DNA from: Phycisphaerae bacterium
Lineage (GTDB): Bacteria; Planctomycetota; Phycisphaerae; Tepidisphaerales; Tepidisphaeraceae
NCBI GenBank assembly: GCA_014380825.1
Contig: JACMJD010000264.1
Span: 1-17,524, forward strand
Direction: 5' to 3'
Length of the DNA: 17,524 nucleotides
Shown: positions 6,601 to 13,568 of the stretch, piece after piece
Layout of the letters: every line of letters starts with the position of its first letter
How positions within the stretch are numbered: position 1 is the first letter of the stretch
Notes under the pieces: model-generated
Told to the model about the DNA's origin: nothing
Database searches by the model: none
The model's input: only the letters and a program-made list of their open reading frames with translations
Translations under genes and position numbers: made by a program

Positions 6601-9234
6601 GCTCGGCGCGGCCTGCGCCAGCAGATCGTCCTTCGTCGCGACGTCGTCGCCGGTGGGCGCGAGAATTTCGTCGATCAGCGCGTTGACTTCGTCGATCTGC
6701 TGGCCGGTCTCGCTCCGCGGGGCTTCGTCGATGAGATCGAGTTCGGTTTCGATCTCGATTTCCGCTTCGGCCGGAACTTCGATCGGCGCCATCGGGGCGC
6801 CCGGCGCGATCGGACGACGCGACATCGAAGACGACGGCGACGGCGGAGCCGGTGGCAAGCTGACCGGAACACCGCCAAGGAAATTATCCTGGTTCGCACC
6901 CCAGCGATATTCGGGAGCCGGCGCGGGAGTCGATGGCGGCGCTGGTGCGAGGTGAGCCGGCGCTTTTGCGACCGGTTCGGCGGGCGCGGCTTTCGCTTCG
7001 TTAATCGGCGCTTCGACGATCTCGCCGGCGTCGCCGGTCAGATCATTCATCGCGCGGGTCACGCCGGTGTCGGTCATCGGATCCGAAACCGTCGGCTCGC
7101 CCAAGGCGCTTTCGATCGCGTCTTCGTCGAACGTCGCGCCGGTAGCCGAGGTCTCGATGGATGTCTCAATGTCCAGATCGAGCGCGCTTTCCAGCGTGGG
7201 TTCGGTTTGGCTGATCACTTCATCGCGATTCTTCCCAACGACTTCTTTGGGGGCGATTTCTTCGGCGGCGGTCAGCTCGATCGGCGCTTCTGCGACGGGC
7301 TCTGGTTGCTTGGGCGCTTCCAGCGCCGGTTGCAGCACAACGGGCTCGACGGGCTTCTGCTCGGCGACCGCGTCGGTCGGCTTCTTGCGCGTGCGGCTGG
7401 CGGCAACTTTCTCGACCGCGGGCTCGCCCCTCTTCTTGCGTCCGCGTTTCGCCTTGACCGGTTCGGCTTCCGCTTCGACCGGCGTGGCGAGCGGTTCGAC
7501 CGGCGCCGCGGGCGCCTCGTCGATTTCGATTAGCGGCAGCGCTTCATCTTGCGGCGTCTCCGCTGGCTTCGGCTCTTCGCGATCGAACCGCATGCCTGGC
7601 GCGGCGGCCGGTGCGCTCGGTTCGATGATCGGTGCATCCGCTTCGACATCCACCGGCTCGATCACATCAGACGACGACGCATCGCCGCGAAGCGTCGAGA
7701 AATCCAGCGGATGCGATTCACGCGGCACCGCGGCTACCGGTTGCGACAGATCGATATCGATCCGCTTCGGCTTGGCCGGCTGCTCGTCGACTTCTTCTAG
7801 CGCCAGGTCGAGCAGATCGTCAACCGCCTTGTCGTCGTCGCTTCGATCGGCGGTGAACTGACCCGCGGTGATTTCCGGCTCGTCGATATCGAGCACCGCG
7901 GCGCCAGCGCCTTGGTCGGTGCCGGTCGAATTCTGGTCGAACTCGTCGGCTGAGATTGTCGGCGAAATACGGAGCAAATCGTCGTCCTGCTGTTGGGCGC
8001 CTGGCTTTTTGGCAGGAGGGATCGCCTCAGCAGAAACAACTTCCTCGGTGGGAAGTTCTTCTGCCGGCGCCCCCGCTGCCGGGCGCCAACCGCGCCGCGG
8101 GCGAAGATCATCTTCGTCCGCCGCCGGATGGAGCGCGGGTCCGCCGACCTCATTGGTCGAACTCTCAGACCGCGAGTCGCTGTCGGCGTCCTTCTCGGCA
8201 GGGCTTAACTTTTCGGGTGATTCCGATAACGGCATCGGCGCGACGCCCTTATCAGCACTGCGCGGCGCGATCGGGGCAGTTGTGCGTAGACTGGTTTTCG
8301 GCGCCTCGTCGATCGGCTCGAGCTCATCCTGGTCGAGCTCATCCAGGCCGAGGGCTTCCTGGTTGAGCTCATCCTGGTCGAGGTCTTCCTGGTCATCCAG
8401 GCCGAGCGCGTCCATCGCCGCGGCCGCAGGTTCGGAAATGTCGGGTTCGGTTGCGATATATTGATCGGCTTCGTCAGCAACATGCGGCGCGGCGGGCCGA
8501 CCGATTTCGATCTCGTCTTGCTGAGCGGCTTCGACGTCCATATCCAGCACAGATCCGCCTGCTTCAGGCTGCGCGATCGATAGTTCGGCGGTGGGCGTGT
8601 AGGTAAGCGTGGTTTCGCCGATGCGGACGTGATCGCCGGCGTTCAGTTGGTGCTGATGCACCGCCACGCCGTTTACATACGTGCCGGTGCGCGAGCCCAG
8701 GTCGCGCACGTGTCGGTGTCCGTTCATCTCGAAGATCACGGCGTGGGCGGTCGAGGCGCTCGCTTCCAGCAGATGCACGTCGCAGCTCGCGCGGCGTCCG
8801 ATAAGAAGCACGCGCTCGTCGATCGGAACCGGATAGTCCGCGCCGCTCACTTCCAGCTTCGCCGGGGACGCGGCAACAGTCTTCTCGGATGGATCAGAAA
8901 GCGTTTGGCCGGCTCGGAACTTGAAAGTGAACGAGCCAATCTTGATCAGGTCGCCGTTCTCCAGGATCTGATCGCGGATCTTGTCGCCGTTGACGTAAAC
9001 GTGCGTTCGGCTGGCGAGGTCTCGGATGTAAGTGTTCGGGCCATCCTTCACGACCAGCGCGTGGGCCTTGGAGACCGAGCTACTGGTGAGATGGATGCGT
9101 GCGTTGGATCGAGAGCCGATCAGCGTGACCGGGCGATGCAGCGGAATGGGTGGCTTGCCGGTGTGATGCCCGAGTGGGATCAGGGCCGAACCCTTGCTTG
9201 CTGCGCCAACGGATGCAGGAGATTGACCGGCCAT
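3685..9234 (-). CDS. Giant two-FHA membrane protein with Wzz/GumC-like coiled-coil module
   Basis: The product has 1849 residues. FHA1 (about 33-108) keeps Arg42, Ser55-x-x-His58 and Asn82-Gly83, but its usual Gly before the last strand is His78. FHA2 (about 138-214) is canonical: 'IGRR', Ser161-x-x-His164, 'DLGSRTGTYVNG'. FHA domains bind phosphothreonine. Residues about 225-1130 are acidic, Ala/Pro-rich and probably disordered, with Lys/Arg-rich 'KAKRGRKKRG' and poly-Pro patches. A membrane helix (about 1140-1164, 'TTLAIVGVLLWGGAAAAIYY') is followed by about 600 residues of coiled coil, starting with a GumC-like segment ('VAVRFRNYDQL', 'RTTWPENRKG'). A second helix (about 1772-1793) precedes a short Gly/Asn/Asp-rich tail. 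I infer a cytoplasmic phospho-sensing arm joined to a periplasmic Wzz-like arm. AAGG lies 7 bases before the ATG. A purely structural role remains possible. Confidence 0.9.
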   Translation of the reverse strand: MAGQSPASVGAASKGSALIPLGHHTGKPPIPLHRPVTLIGSRSNARIHLTSSSVSKAHALVVKDGPNTYIRDLASRTHVYVNGDKIRDQILENGDLIKIGSFTFKFRAGQTLSDPSEKTVAASPAKLEVSGADYPVPIDERVLLIGRRASCDVHLLEASASTAHAVIFEMNGHRHVRDLGSRTGTYVNGVAVHQHQLNAGDHVRIGETTLTYTPTAELSIAQPEAGGSVLDMDVEAAQQDEIEIGRPAAPHVADEADQYIATEPDISEPAAAAMDALGLDDQEDLDQDELNQEALGLDELDQDELEPIDEAPKTSLRTTAPIAPRSADKGVAPMPLSESPEKLSPAEKDADSDSRSESSTNEVGGPALHPAADEDDLRPRRGWRPAAGAPAEELPTEEVVSAEAIPPAKKPGAQQQDDDLLRISPTISADEFDQNSTGTDQGAGAAVLDIDEPEITAGQFTADRSDDDKAVDDLLDLALEEVDEQPAKPKRIDIDLSQPVAAVPRESHPLDFSTLRGDASSSDVIEPVDVEADAPIIEPSAPAAAPGMRFDREEPKPAETPQDEALPLIEIDEAPAAPVEPLATPVEAEAEPVKAKRGRKKRGEPAVEKVAASRTRKKPTDAVAEQKPVEPVVLQPALEAPKQPEPVAEAPIELTAAEEIAPKEVVGKNRDEVISQTEPTLESALDLDIETSIETSATGATFDEDAIESALGEPTVSDPMTDTGVTRAMNDLTGDAGEIVEAPINEAKAAPAEPVAKAPAHLAPAPPSTPAPAPEYRWGANQDNFLGGVPVSLPPAPPSPSSSMSRRPIAPGAPMAPIEVPAEAEIEIETELDLIDEAPRSETGQQIDEVNALIDEILAPTGDDVATKDDLLAQAAPSVESPDVDSTAMAEGETEEREPPDLLDDMPPPPPLPLPAMDDAAVSAKLAEPRTEGHDPAQSRPVIPIPPPPLRGRRPPRRSERGAQPAAPGLRDDERIPPYVGAVAATMGRVTTKFDGLAMPPVREADVFSQMSPPATSTGEDPFGGMSSVSPSPSALTPMDMVQAEEAPRGRRAISGRSPAPRDMFFAGGGGTAAPAIEEPIPGQRRRPPVRPAIPGTTGRTLEQEKLQADAVATASRRAAVVMGEEDAQAAHEQRRRRVRWITTLAIVGVLLWGGAAAAIYYLFQPGSLTEVAVRFRNYDQLSINERRNLQDEQQKLLNVETTRIAARRVLSQSDPEVPPGFLEDVEKYLATATRTTWPENRKGVMLLSNKGTSDPGDRARMVAMGQALYSQNENRINDAKRLDQQLQQLREAKDAMAREKTQLAQEIEALRIQGDSAPDTKQINQIREEVQLLEKAWGDALAGVKSAEAELKRLKQDSAPAAPSATGNDGAKPAINDETLAAMETQLGELTGKLTAAQTAKNEQAASARKALDSSLQVFEQQIGAAKELMKDSPELSEYVTAAQRLQENTRQIVDDLIRRQEQQYSRLNELKTTLTDNMEQRRAEQLGGDAQLKELNERLATATRQLNAAKNSGMKKEADDKQEEVMLLSSMIKAREEMLPKDPALTYVAQTIAQLQSIIDTTQENVENDRKRADQLLAKLQENFASNAAVEKLPEAQKSVAADLEKRLADINAARKQYNQAISATAVDEDESMKQLRTQAAAIQTAIDARKKDMADSGSKTTSADQEKARLAMIPLKEKDLLELTKAEANARLAYTNREKDYRDAQAASKLARDSQDHLTELQQKQATLEQKFAQANRDLPAKEEQAKRAVMPDPVSDADVTANLDADKRPILWLSSSGVIVVLFVGLMLFALHSTSPGVPAVASIDQIGNAHNAANGDSNGDTSSKVSGNGQPALEDADDSEPAAV
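8320..8403 (-). repeat. 15-bp tandem repeat inside the FHA protein gene
   Basis: Five 15-bp units run from 8320 to 8394, plus a 9-bp partial unit. The plus-strand unit is GAGCTCATCCTGGTC, with variants. They encode acidic pentapeptides of the D-Q-D-E-L type in the disordered linker (about residues 278-305). The period keeps the frame, so copy number could change without breaking the gene. Confidence 0.85.
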
Positions 9235-9426
9235 TCGAACGCCTTAAACACTAATTCTTGTCAATTCGGGAGACTACCAGTTCTTGGTCAGCATTGAACG
9301 CGCCGCAGGTCGAGGGTTCTTCGACGCCGAGGCTGTCCCGATGATTTGAAGCGGGATCGACGCACGCGCCAACTACGACCGGCGAAAACGACAAGAAACT
9401 ACATGCACGCCGATCGGTGACGGCCA

Positions 9427-9452
9427 CCGGTTCAAAGCTGCCGGTTCAAAGC
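9427..9452. repeat. 12-bp direct repeat CCGGTTCAAAGC
   Basis: Two identical copies lie at 9427-9438 and 9441-9452, 14 bases apart start to start. They are flanked on both sides by CCACCGG (9424-9430 and 9452-9458). Two turns would be 21 bases, so the copies are not on the same helix face by simple spacing. The function is unknown. Confidence 0.6.
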
Positions 9453-9521
9453 CACCGGTCCGCAAGTGGGTTTCCCGCCGGGCGTTGGCTGACACAAGTC
9501 AGTAAAACGACGCCGCCGAGC

Positions 9522-9560
9522 GACGGTTCATTTCCCCAAAACAGAGGATGCTGAACCGTC
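9522..9560. repeat. 9-bp perfect inverted repeat GACGGTTCA/TGAACCGTC
   Basis: The arms at 9522-9530 and 9552-9560 pair perfectly around a 21-base spacer. No T-run follows, so it does not look like an intrinsic terminator. It could be a small-RNA stem or a protein-binding site. Confidence 0.55.
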
Positions 9561-9683
9561 CGATCCGTTGCGTGAAACCGCCACGGCGCGCAGCACGCTT
9601 GCGCAGATCTTCCGCACCGGCCATCTTACCAGAACCATCGGTGTGTTGAGCAAGAAAAACACGGGTTTTCAACCGGCAAACAG

Positions 9684-9727
9684 GTTATCGGACCAAAATT
9701 AACGAATACAAAATGTTGGCCGATAAC
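9684..9727. repeat. AT-rich hairpin with 12 paired bases
   Basis: GTTATCGG (9684-9691) pairs with CCGATAAC (9720-9727). After a one-base bulge, CCAA (9693-9696) pairs with TTGG (9716-9719). The 19-base loop is almost all A/T. It has no T-tract on either strand. The strength of the dyad in an otherwise non-coding gap suggests an operator, an RNA stem or a remnant of a mobile repeat. Confidence 0.6.
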
Positions 9728-9800
9728 ACCGCGATTGATGGTGCAGGCTACCACATGGTGTGCTCGGGGTCGGCATTCGATCGAGCGGTCCACTCCAACC

Positions 9801-9837
9801 AAAAAGGTCGCCGGCGCGTCGAGCCGCGCCGGCGATC
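9801..9837 (-). terminator. Intrinsic terminator of the SEC-C gene
   Basis: An 11-bp perfect stem (9808-9818 with 9825-9835, CGCCGGCGCG core) has a 6-base loop. Read on the minus strand it is followed by acc and TTTTT (9801-9805). It lies about 40 bases after the stop of the SEC-C gene (9874). It isolates that gene from the FHA gene downstream. Confidence 0.85.
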
Positions 9838-9873
9838 GGTGCTTATCTGCTGTAGTGATTCCGGTTCACGCCG

Positions 9874-10077
9874 TCAAAAGCGGCCGGATCGCATGCAGCA
9901 GTTCTTAAAAGCCTTGTTAGACCCGCACGGGCAGGGGTCCTTTCGGCCAAGCTTTTCGAGCAGCTCCTTGTCGACGTGTACGACCCGTTGGCCACGTTTC
10001 ACGTGCGTCTCGGACGGGAACCCTCGCCGCCGCTTACTCGTGCGCTGGAAAGCAGGGTTGGTCGGCGAACTGATCAT
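9874..10077 (-). CDS. SEC-C motif mini-protein, possibly frameshifted at the 5' end
   Basis: This is a 67-residue Lys/Arg-rich protein ending in a SEC-C zinc motif, '[15 protein letters not shown]', with Cys49, Cys51, Cys60 and Cys61. Upstream of it is '[25 protein letters not shown]', the linker I recall from small planctomycete SEC-C proteins. SEC-C motifs bind zinc and, in SecA, help contact SecB and ribosomes; the role of stand-alone copies is unknown. The start is uncertain. The ATG at 10077 has no close Shine-Dalgarno, whereas a perfect AGGAGGT serves an ATG at 10093 in another frame. That second frame (10034-10093) could be the true N terminus, joined by a +1 shift near 10036. A longer Arg-rich extension upstream in this frame looks like noise. 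It is followed by its own terminator. Confidence 0.75.
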   Translation of the reverse strand: MISSPTNPAFQRTSKRRRGFPSETHVKRGQRVVHVDKELLEKLGRKDPCPCGSNKAFKNCCMRSGRF

Positions 10078-10093
10078 GATCGAACTGGTGCAT
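10034..10093 (-). other. Short frame with strong SD overlapping the SEC-C gene
   Basis: ATG at 10093 opens a 19-codon frame ([19 protein letters not shown]) ending TAA at 10034-10036, overlapping the SEC-C frame. Skipping the T of GAG-TAA-G would continue as '[12 protein letters not shown]', giving one longer SEC-C protein. It may therefore be the displaced 5' end of the SEC-C gene after a one-base insertion, a leader peptide for coupled translation, or a sequencing error. Confidence 0.5.
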
Positions 10094-10098
10094 CGGGC

Positions 10099-10105
10099 AC
10101 CTCCT
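10099..10105 (-). promoter_or_regulatory. Strong Shine-Dalgarno AGGAGGT for the 10093 start
   Basis: On the minus strand AGGAGGT lies 5 bases before the ATG at 10093, an ideal distance, but 21 bases before the ATG at 10077. It therefore points to translation starting in the frame that differs from the SEC-C frame. Confidence 0.75.
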
Positions 10106-10278
10106 GTAAAACGAGAAGGCTGCCACGTTACCCGCCGCTTGCGGCGTCGCAAAACGAATCGCTCACGTTGGCGGCTCATCCGCCTTGGGCGCAAGCGGCA
10201 CCCCGCCACTGGTGAGCACCTCGTCAAACGTCGCCTCATTCGAGGGCGTAATCGACCATGAGGAACCAGATCGCATCG

Positions 10279-11865
10279 TCAGTGCCTGAAATGCCGCTCA
10301 CCCGTAAAGATCATCGCAGCGCCGGCTTGGTTCGCGACGTCGATCGTCTCTTGGTCGCGCATTGATCCGCCGGGTTGGATGATCGCGGTGACGCCGGCGT
10401 CGAGCAGTAATTTTGGGCCATCGGGGAACGGGAAGAACGCATCGGACGCGGCCACCGCGCCTTTCGATCTTCCCGAGGATTTTTCGATCGCGATCCGCGC
10501 GGCGCCGACACGATCGACCTGGCCGCCGCCGATGCCGACGATGGCGCGGTCCTTGGCGATCACGATCGCGTTGCTCTTCACGTGCTTGCAGGCGAGCCAC
10601 GCCAGGCGAAGTGTGGAGATCTCCTGCGTTGTTGGTTGCCGCTTGCTTACGACTTTCCAATTGCTCTGGTCGCTGCCGGCCAAGTCGCGCTGCTGAACAA
10701 GATATCCGCCGACGATCTTGTGCATCATCAGCTCGGTCGGATCAGCTGTGTCGAGCTGGCCGACTTCGAGCAGGCGGACGTTTTTCCATCGAGTGCGGAG
10801 AAGATCGAGTGCGTCGGGTTCAAACGCGGGGGCGACGATGACTTCCAGCAGCTTGTCGATCGACGCGATCTGCTCGGCGGCGGTCCGGTCGAGGGGTTTG
10901 TTGAACGCGACGATTCCGCCGAACGCGGCGAGTTGATCGCTTGCGTATGCGAGAGTGAAGGCTTGGCCGACGGAGTCGGCAGTGGCGACGCCGCAGGGTG
11001 ACGCGTGTTTCACGATGCAGGCGGCGGGGTCCGGGAATTCTTTTACGCACGATAGCGCGGCGTCGGCATCGAGGAGGTTGATGTAGCTGAGTTCTTTTCC
11101 GTGTAACTGTTTTGCGAAGGCGACGGAGGATTCGGTTGGTTTGCGATCGACGTAGAGCGCGGCTTTCTGATGCGGGTTCTCACCGTAGCGGAGTTCGGAG
11201 GATCTTTGAAGATTGAGCGCGATCTGGCTCGGCATGCCGCCCGGCGCGGGTACGCTCTGGGCGGCCGTGGCGAGGTAGCTTGCGATGAGCGCGTCGTATG
11301 CTGCGGTGTGGGTGAAGGCGCGTTGGGCTTGTTTTAAGCGGTGCTTGCCGCAGCAGTTGCCGTTGTGCTCGCGGAGGTCGCCCAGGACTTTTTCGTAGCG
11401 ATCGGGGGAAGTGACGACGAGGACGAAGCGGTGGTTCTTCGCCGCCGAGCGGATCATCGCGGGGCCGCCGATGTCGATGTTCTCGATCGCTTCTTCAAAC
11501 GACGCTTGCGGCTTAGCGATGGTCTTCTCGAACGGATACAGGTTGATGCAGACCAGGTCGATCGGCACGATGCCATGATCGGTCATCGCTTTCACGTGTT
11601 CGACGTTGTCGCGCAGCGCGAGCAATCCGCCGTGGATTTTCGGATGCAGCGTCTTGATCCGGCCGTCCATCATTTCGGGGAAACCGGTGACGTCTGAGAC
11701 GTCGGTCACCTTCAATCCGTTTTCACGAAGAAACCGCGCGGTGCCGCCGGTGCTGATCAGCTCGACGTTGAACTCGTCCAGCAGCGCACGCGCGAACTCC
11801 AGGAGACCGGTCTTGTCTGAAACACTGAGCAACGCGCGGCGAACGGGAACAAGATCGGAAGCCAT
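10279..11865 (-). CDS. purH: Bifunctional AICAR formyltransferase/IMP cyclohydrolase
   Basis: PurH catalyses the last two steps of de novo purine synthesis: formylation of AICAR (EC 2.1.2.3) and closure of FAICAR to IMP (EC 3.5.4.10), in the cytosol. The 528-residue length is normal. The N-terminal cyclohydrolase half shows 'ALLSVSDKTGLLEFA', 'ISTGGTARFL', 'GFPEMMDGRIKTLHPKIHGG' and 'NIDIGGPAMIRSAAKN'. The C-terminal transferase half shows 'LRYGENPHQKA', 'IVKHASPCGVA' with Lys286-His287 (Ser replaces the common Asn after KHA), 'VKSNAIVIAKD', 'SDAFFPFPDG' and the end 'MIFTGERHFRH'. No strong Shine-Dalgarno is seen before the ATG. The gene follows a membrane glycosyltransferase by 30 bases, so it is probably the last gene of a three-gene transcript. 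The assignment is secure. Confidence 0.97.
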   Translation of the reverse strand: MASDLVPVRRALLSVSDKTGLLEFARALLDEFNVELISTGGTARFLRENGLKVTDVSDVTGFPEMMDGRIKTLHPKIHGGLLALRDNVEHVKAMTDHGIVPIDLVCINLYPFEKTIAKPQASFEEAIENIDIGGPAMIRSAAKNHRFVLVVTSPDRYEKVLGDLREHNGNCCGKHRLKQAQRAFTHTAAYDALIASYLATAAQSVPAPGGMPSQIALNLQRSSELRYGENPHQKAALYVDRKPTESSVAFAKQLHGKELSYINLLDADAALSCVKEFPDPAACIVKHASPCGVATADSVGQAFTLAYASDQLAAFGGIVAFNKPLDRTAAEQIASIDKLLEVIVAPAFEPDALDLLRTRWKNVRLLEVGQLDTADPTELMMHKIVGGYLVQQRDLAGSDQSNWKVVSKRQPTTQEISTLRLAWLACKHVKSNAIVIAKDRAIVGIGGGQVDRVGAARIAIEKSSGRSKGAVAASDAFFPFPDGPKLLLDAGVTAIIQPGGSMRDQETIDVANQAGAAMIFTGERHFRH

Positions 11866-11895
11866 GTGGAGCAGGATACGATTTCGCAGCGGGAT

Positions 11896-13512
11896 TTAGA
11901 ATTGTAGAAACGACAGCGTCGAATCATCCTGCGTCAGCAGCCAGGTCGTCCGATCATGAAAATAATTCAGAAGCGCGCGATCGCGTTCGGCGTCGATCGA
12001 TCGCGCGAACACGATCTTCGCGCCGTCGATGTCCGCGCCATTGTGGACGAAATCGTAAAGCGGCGTGCGGGTGCCGGTGTACCGAACCAGCACCAGATGC
12101 TTGCTAGGCAATCGCGACAGGCGTTCGATCTCTTGCGATTGTCGAACAGCAGGCCCGGAGTGTGCGTCAAGCGCGAGCGATGGTGTCGTCTGAACCCATG
12201 CCGCCGCGATGGATGCAAGCGTGATCGTGACGGCGATCGAGGCGACGCGCGGCAGCCGTCGCAACGACCGGAGCCCCGCGATGATCAGGATGAACAACGC
12301 CCCGAACGCAGGCGCGAAGTACGGCGTGCGCGTGATCGGGATGATCGCCAGATGAATCAGCGGCAAGAGCACGACGAGCGCCAGCGCGAGGTGCGTGGTC
12401 CATCGTCGCGTGCGCATCGCAGCAATGGCCCCGAAGATCGCCGCGAGCAGCAGAGACGGCGGAAGGTAGCGGTTAACGAGAATTCTGTATTTCAGCGTGA
12501 TCGAGTGCAGGTAGTTCTTCCATCCAACGTGCTGTTGGTATTCATCGAATTCGATCATCGCGAAGTCGTGCATGATCGGACTATTGAAATGCAGATCGGG
12601 GCGCGGGCGTTCCCAGAAGAAGCGCGGAGTGATCATGTATTGCGACTGGTGGAGACGATGGGGGAAGAGTTTCCAGTCGCCGGTGACGCGGGAGTTGTAG
12701 AACGCGAGGAAGATAAGCGCGGGTAGCAGCGGCGCTAGCACGAAGATCGGATTGCGAAACCGCCCCTCGACGATGCTCAGGGCAGACAAGCGGAGGAGGA
12801 AGAAAATCGCAAGCAGCAACGCGAAGATCGCGCCTTCGAATGGTCGGGAGAGCGCGAGGATGCTCAGTCCGATTCCAGCGATGAACGCATCGCGCAGATT
12901 CGATCGACGCGTCATCCGCAAGACGGCACCGAGTGTGAGCGCGCCACCCAGCAGCGGGACGTTTCCACCCCAGTAACTCTGATTCCACGCGGCGATAAGC
13001 GGATGCATCGCAGCAACAATTCCCGCGAGCAACGCCCAGCGCGGCGGCGCGATCGGGCGCAGCATCCACACGATCGTCGCGCACGCCAGTGCGCCGGCGA
13101 CCCACACGCCGAGGATCGGAAAGTTCGCGAGTTTCAGACCGAGTGCCAGCACAAGTCCCTGCGCCGGGGGATGTTTTGACGCGTATGTCGGGCGTTGGAT
13201 GGTGTCAGCGTATTCGAGCGCGTCCGTCATCGGGTGCGGCAGGTTGCTCAACCGCCCGTGCGCGAACGTGTCGGCGGCGAGCAAGTACGAGAATTCATCC
13301 GGCTCCGATGCAAGCGGGACGGACCAGATGAGCGACGGAATAGCAGCGAGCACGAAGGCGAAACAGAAAACGACGGCTTCTGCGAAGAACGGTCTGCGTG
13401 CGATGCGCGATGCGAGCCGCGCAATGGAATCGGCCAAGCGCTGAGCGGCGGGAACCGAAATGAAAATCGCGACGACGACCGCGGCGGTGCTGAGAAAGAC
13501 GAGCCAGCTCAT
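11896..13512 (-). CDS. GT-C-like multi-pass membrane glycosyltransferase
   Basis: The 538-residue protein has about ten or more hydrophobic helices. After the first helix comes 'SEPDEFSYLLAADTFAHGRL' with an acidic pair (Asp72-Glu73) in the first large periplasmic loop, as in GT-C enzymes of the ArnT/PMT (GT39-like) group, then 'TYASKHPPAQGLVLALG'. A hydrophilic loop of about 70 residues ('WERPRPDLHFNSP' and following) interrupts the helices, and a soluble C-terminal domain of about 90 residues ends the protein. Such enzymes use polyprenyl-phosphate sugars and work at the outer face of the inner membrane; the sugar and acceptor cannot be told from sequence. It sits 56 bases after the propeller lipoprotein and 30 bases before purH, so co-transcription is likely. 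The membrane nature is certain, the class probable. Confidence 0.8.
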   Translation of the reverse strand: MSWLVFLSTAAVVVAIFISVPAAQRLADSIARLASRIARRPFFAEAVVFCFAFVLAAIPSLIWSVPLASEPDEFSYLLAADTFAHGRLSNLPHPMTDALEYADTIQRPTYASKHPPAQGLVLALGLKLANFPILGVWVAGALACATIVWMLRPIAPPRWALLAGIVAAMHPLIAAWNQSYWGGNVPLLGGALTLGAVLRMTRRSNLRDAFIAGIGLSILALSRPFEGAIFALLLAIFFLLRLSALSIVEGRFRNPIFVLAPLLPALIFLAFYNSRVTGDWKLFPHRLHQSQYMITPRFFWERPRPDLHFNSPIMHDFAMIEFDEYQQHVGWKNYLHSITLKYRILVNRYLPPSLLLAAIFGAIAAMRTRRWTTHLALALVVLLPLIHLAIIPITRTPYFAPAFGALFILIIAGLRSLRRLPRVASIAVTITLASIAAAWVQTTPSLALDAHSGPAVRQSQEIERLSRLPSKHLVLVRYTGTRTPLYDFVHNGADIDGAKIVFARSIDAERDRALLNYFHDRTTWLLTQDDSTLSFLQF

Positions 13513-13568
13513 TCACCAGTTCCACGGCAAACGCTGAGAAGTTTGGCCGCTCGTTGCCGGGACCTCGT

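Larger units (their letters stand above)
9235..9800. other. Gene-free interval with several dyads
   Basis: About 570 bases lack any convincing coding frame. The interval separates the start of the FHA gene from the terminator of the SEC-C gene, so it should hold the FHA gene's promoter. TTGACA is present on the minus strand (9259-9264), but no -10 box lies at the right distance. It contains a direct repeat (9427-9452), an inverted repeat (9522-9560) and an AT-rich hairpin (9684-9727). The stretch from about 9640 to 9730 is noticeably AT-richer than its surroundings. I saw no tRNA, tmRNA or RNase P signature. A small RNA, regulatory sites or remnants of a lost gene are all possible. Confidence 0.6.

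Noticed and set aside
9256..9264. TTGACAAGA on the minus strand as a -35 box for the FHA gene; the same 9-mer occurs at 17299-17307 upstream of the GYF_2 gene
   Set aside because: Neither copy has a -10-like hexamer at 15-19 bases. At 9256 it would also fall on the start codon. The shared 9-mer may be chance.
9431..9460. GGTTCAAAGC resembling a tRNA T-arm
   Set aside because: The flanking bases do not form the 5-bp T-stem with a 7-base loop, and no acceptor or anticodon arm is found upstream.
10133..10146. CGCCGC-TT-GCGGCG as a terminator of purH
   Set aside because: The loop is only two bases, no T-run follows on the minus strand, and it lies about 130 bases from the purH stop.
9713..10261. 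A 182-codon plus-strand frame across the SEC-C gene
   Set aside because: It runs through the minus-strand terminator hairpin and antisense to the SEC-C motif. The product is Arg-rich with no domain.
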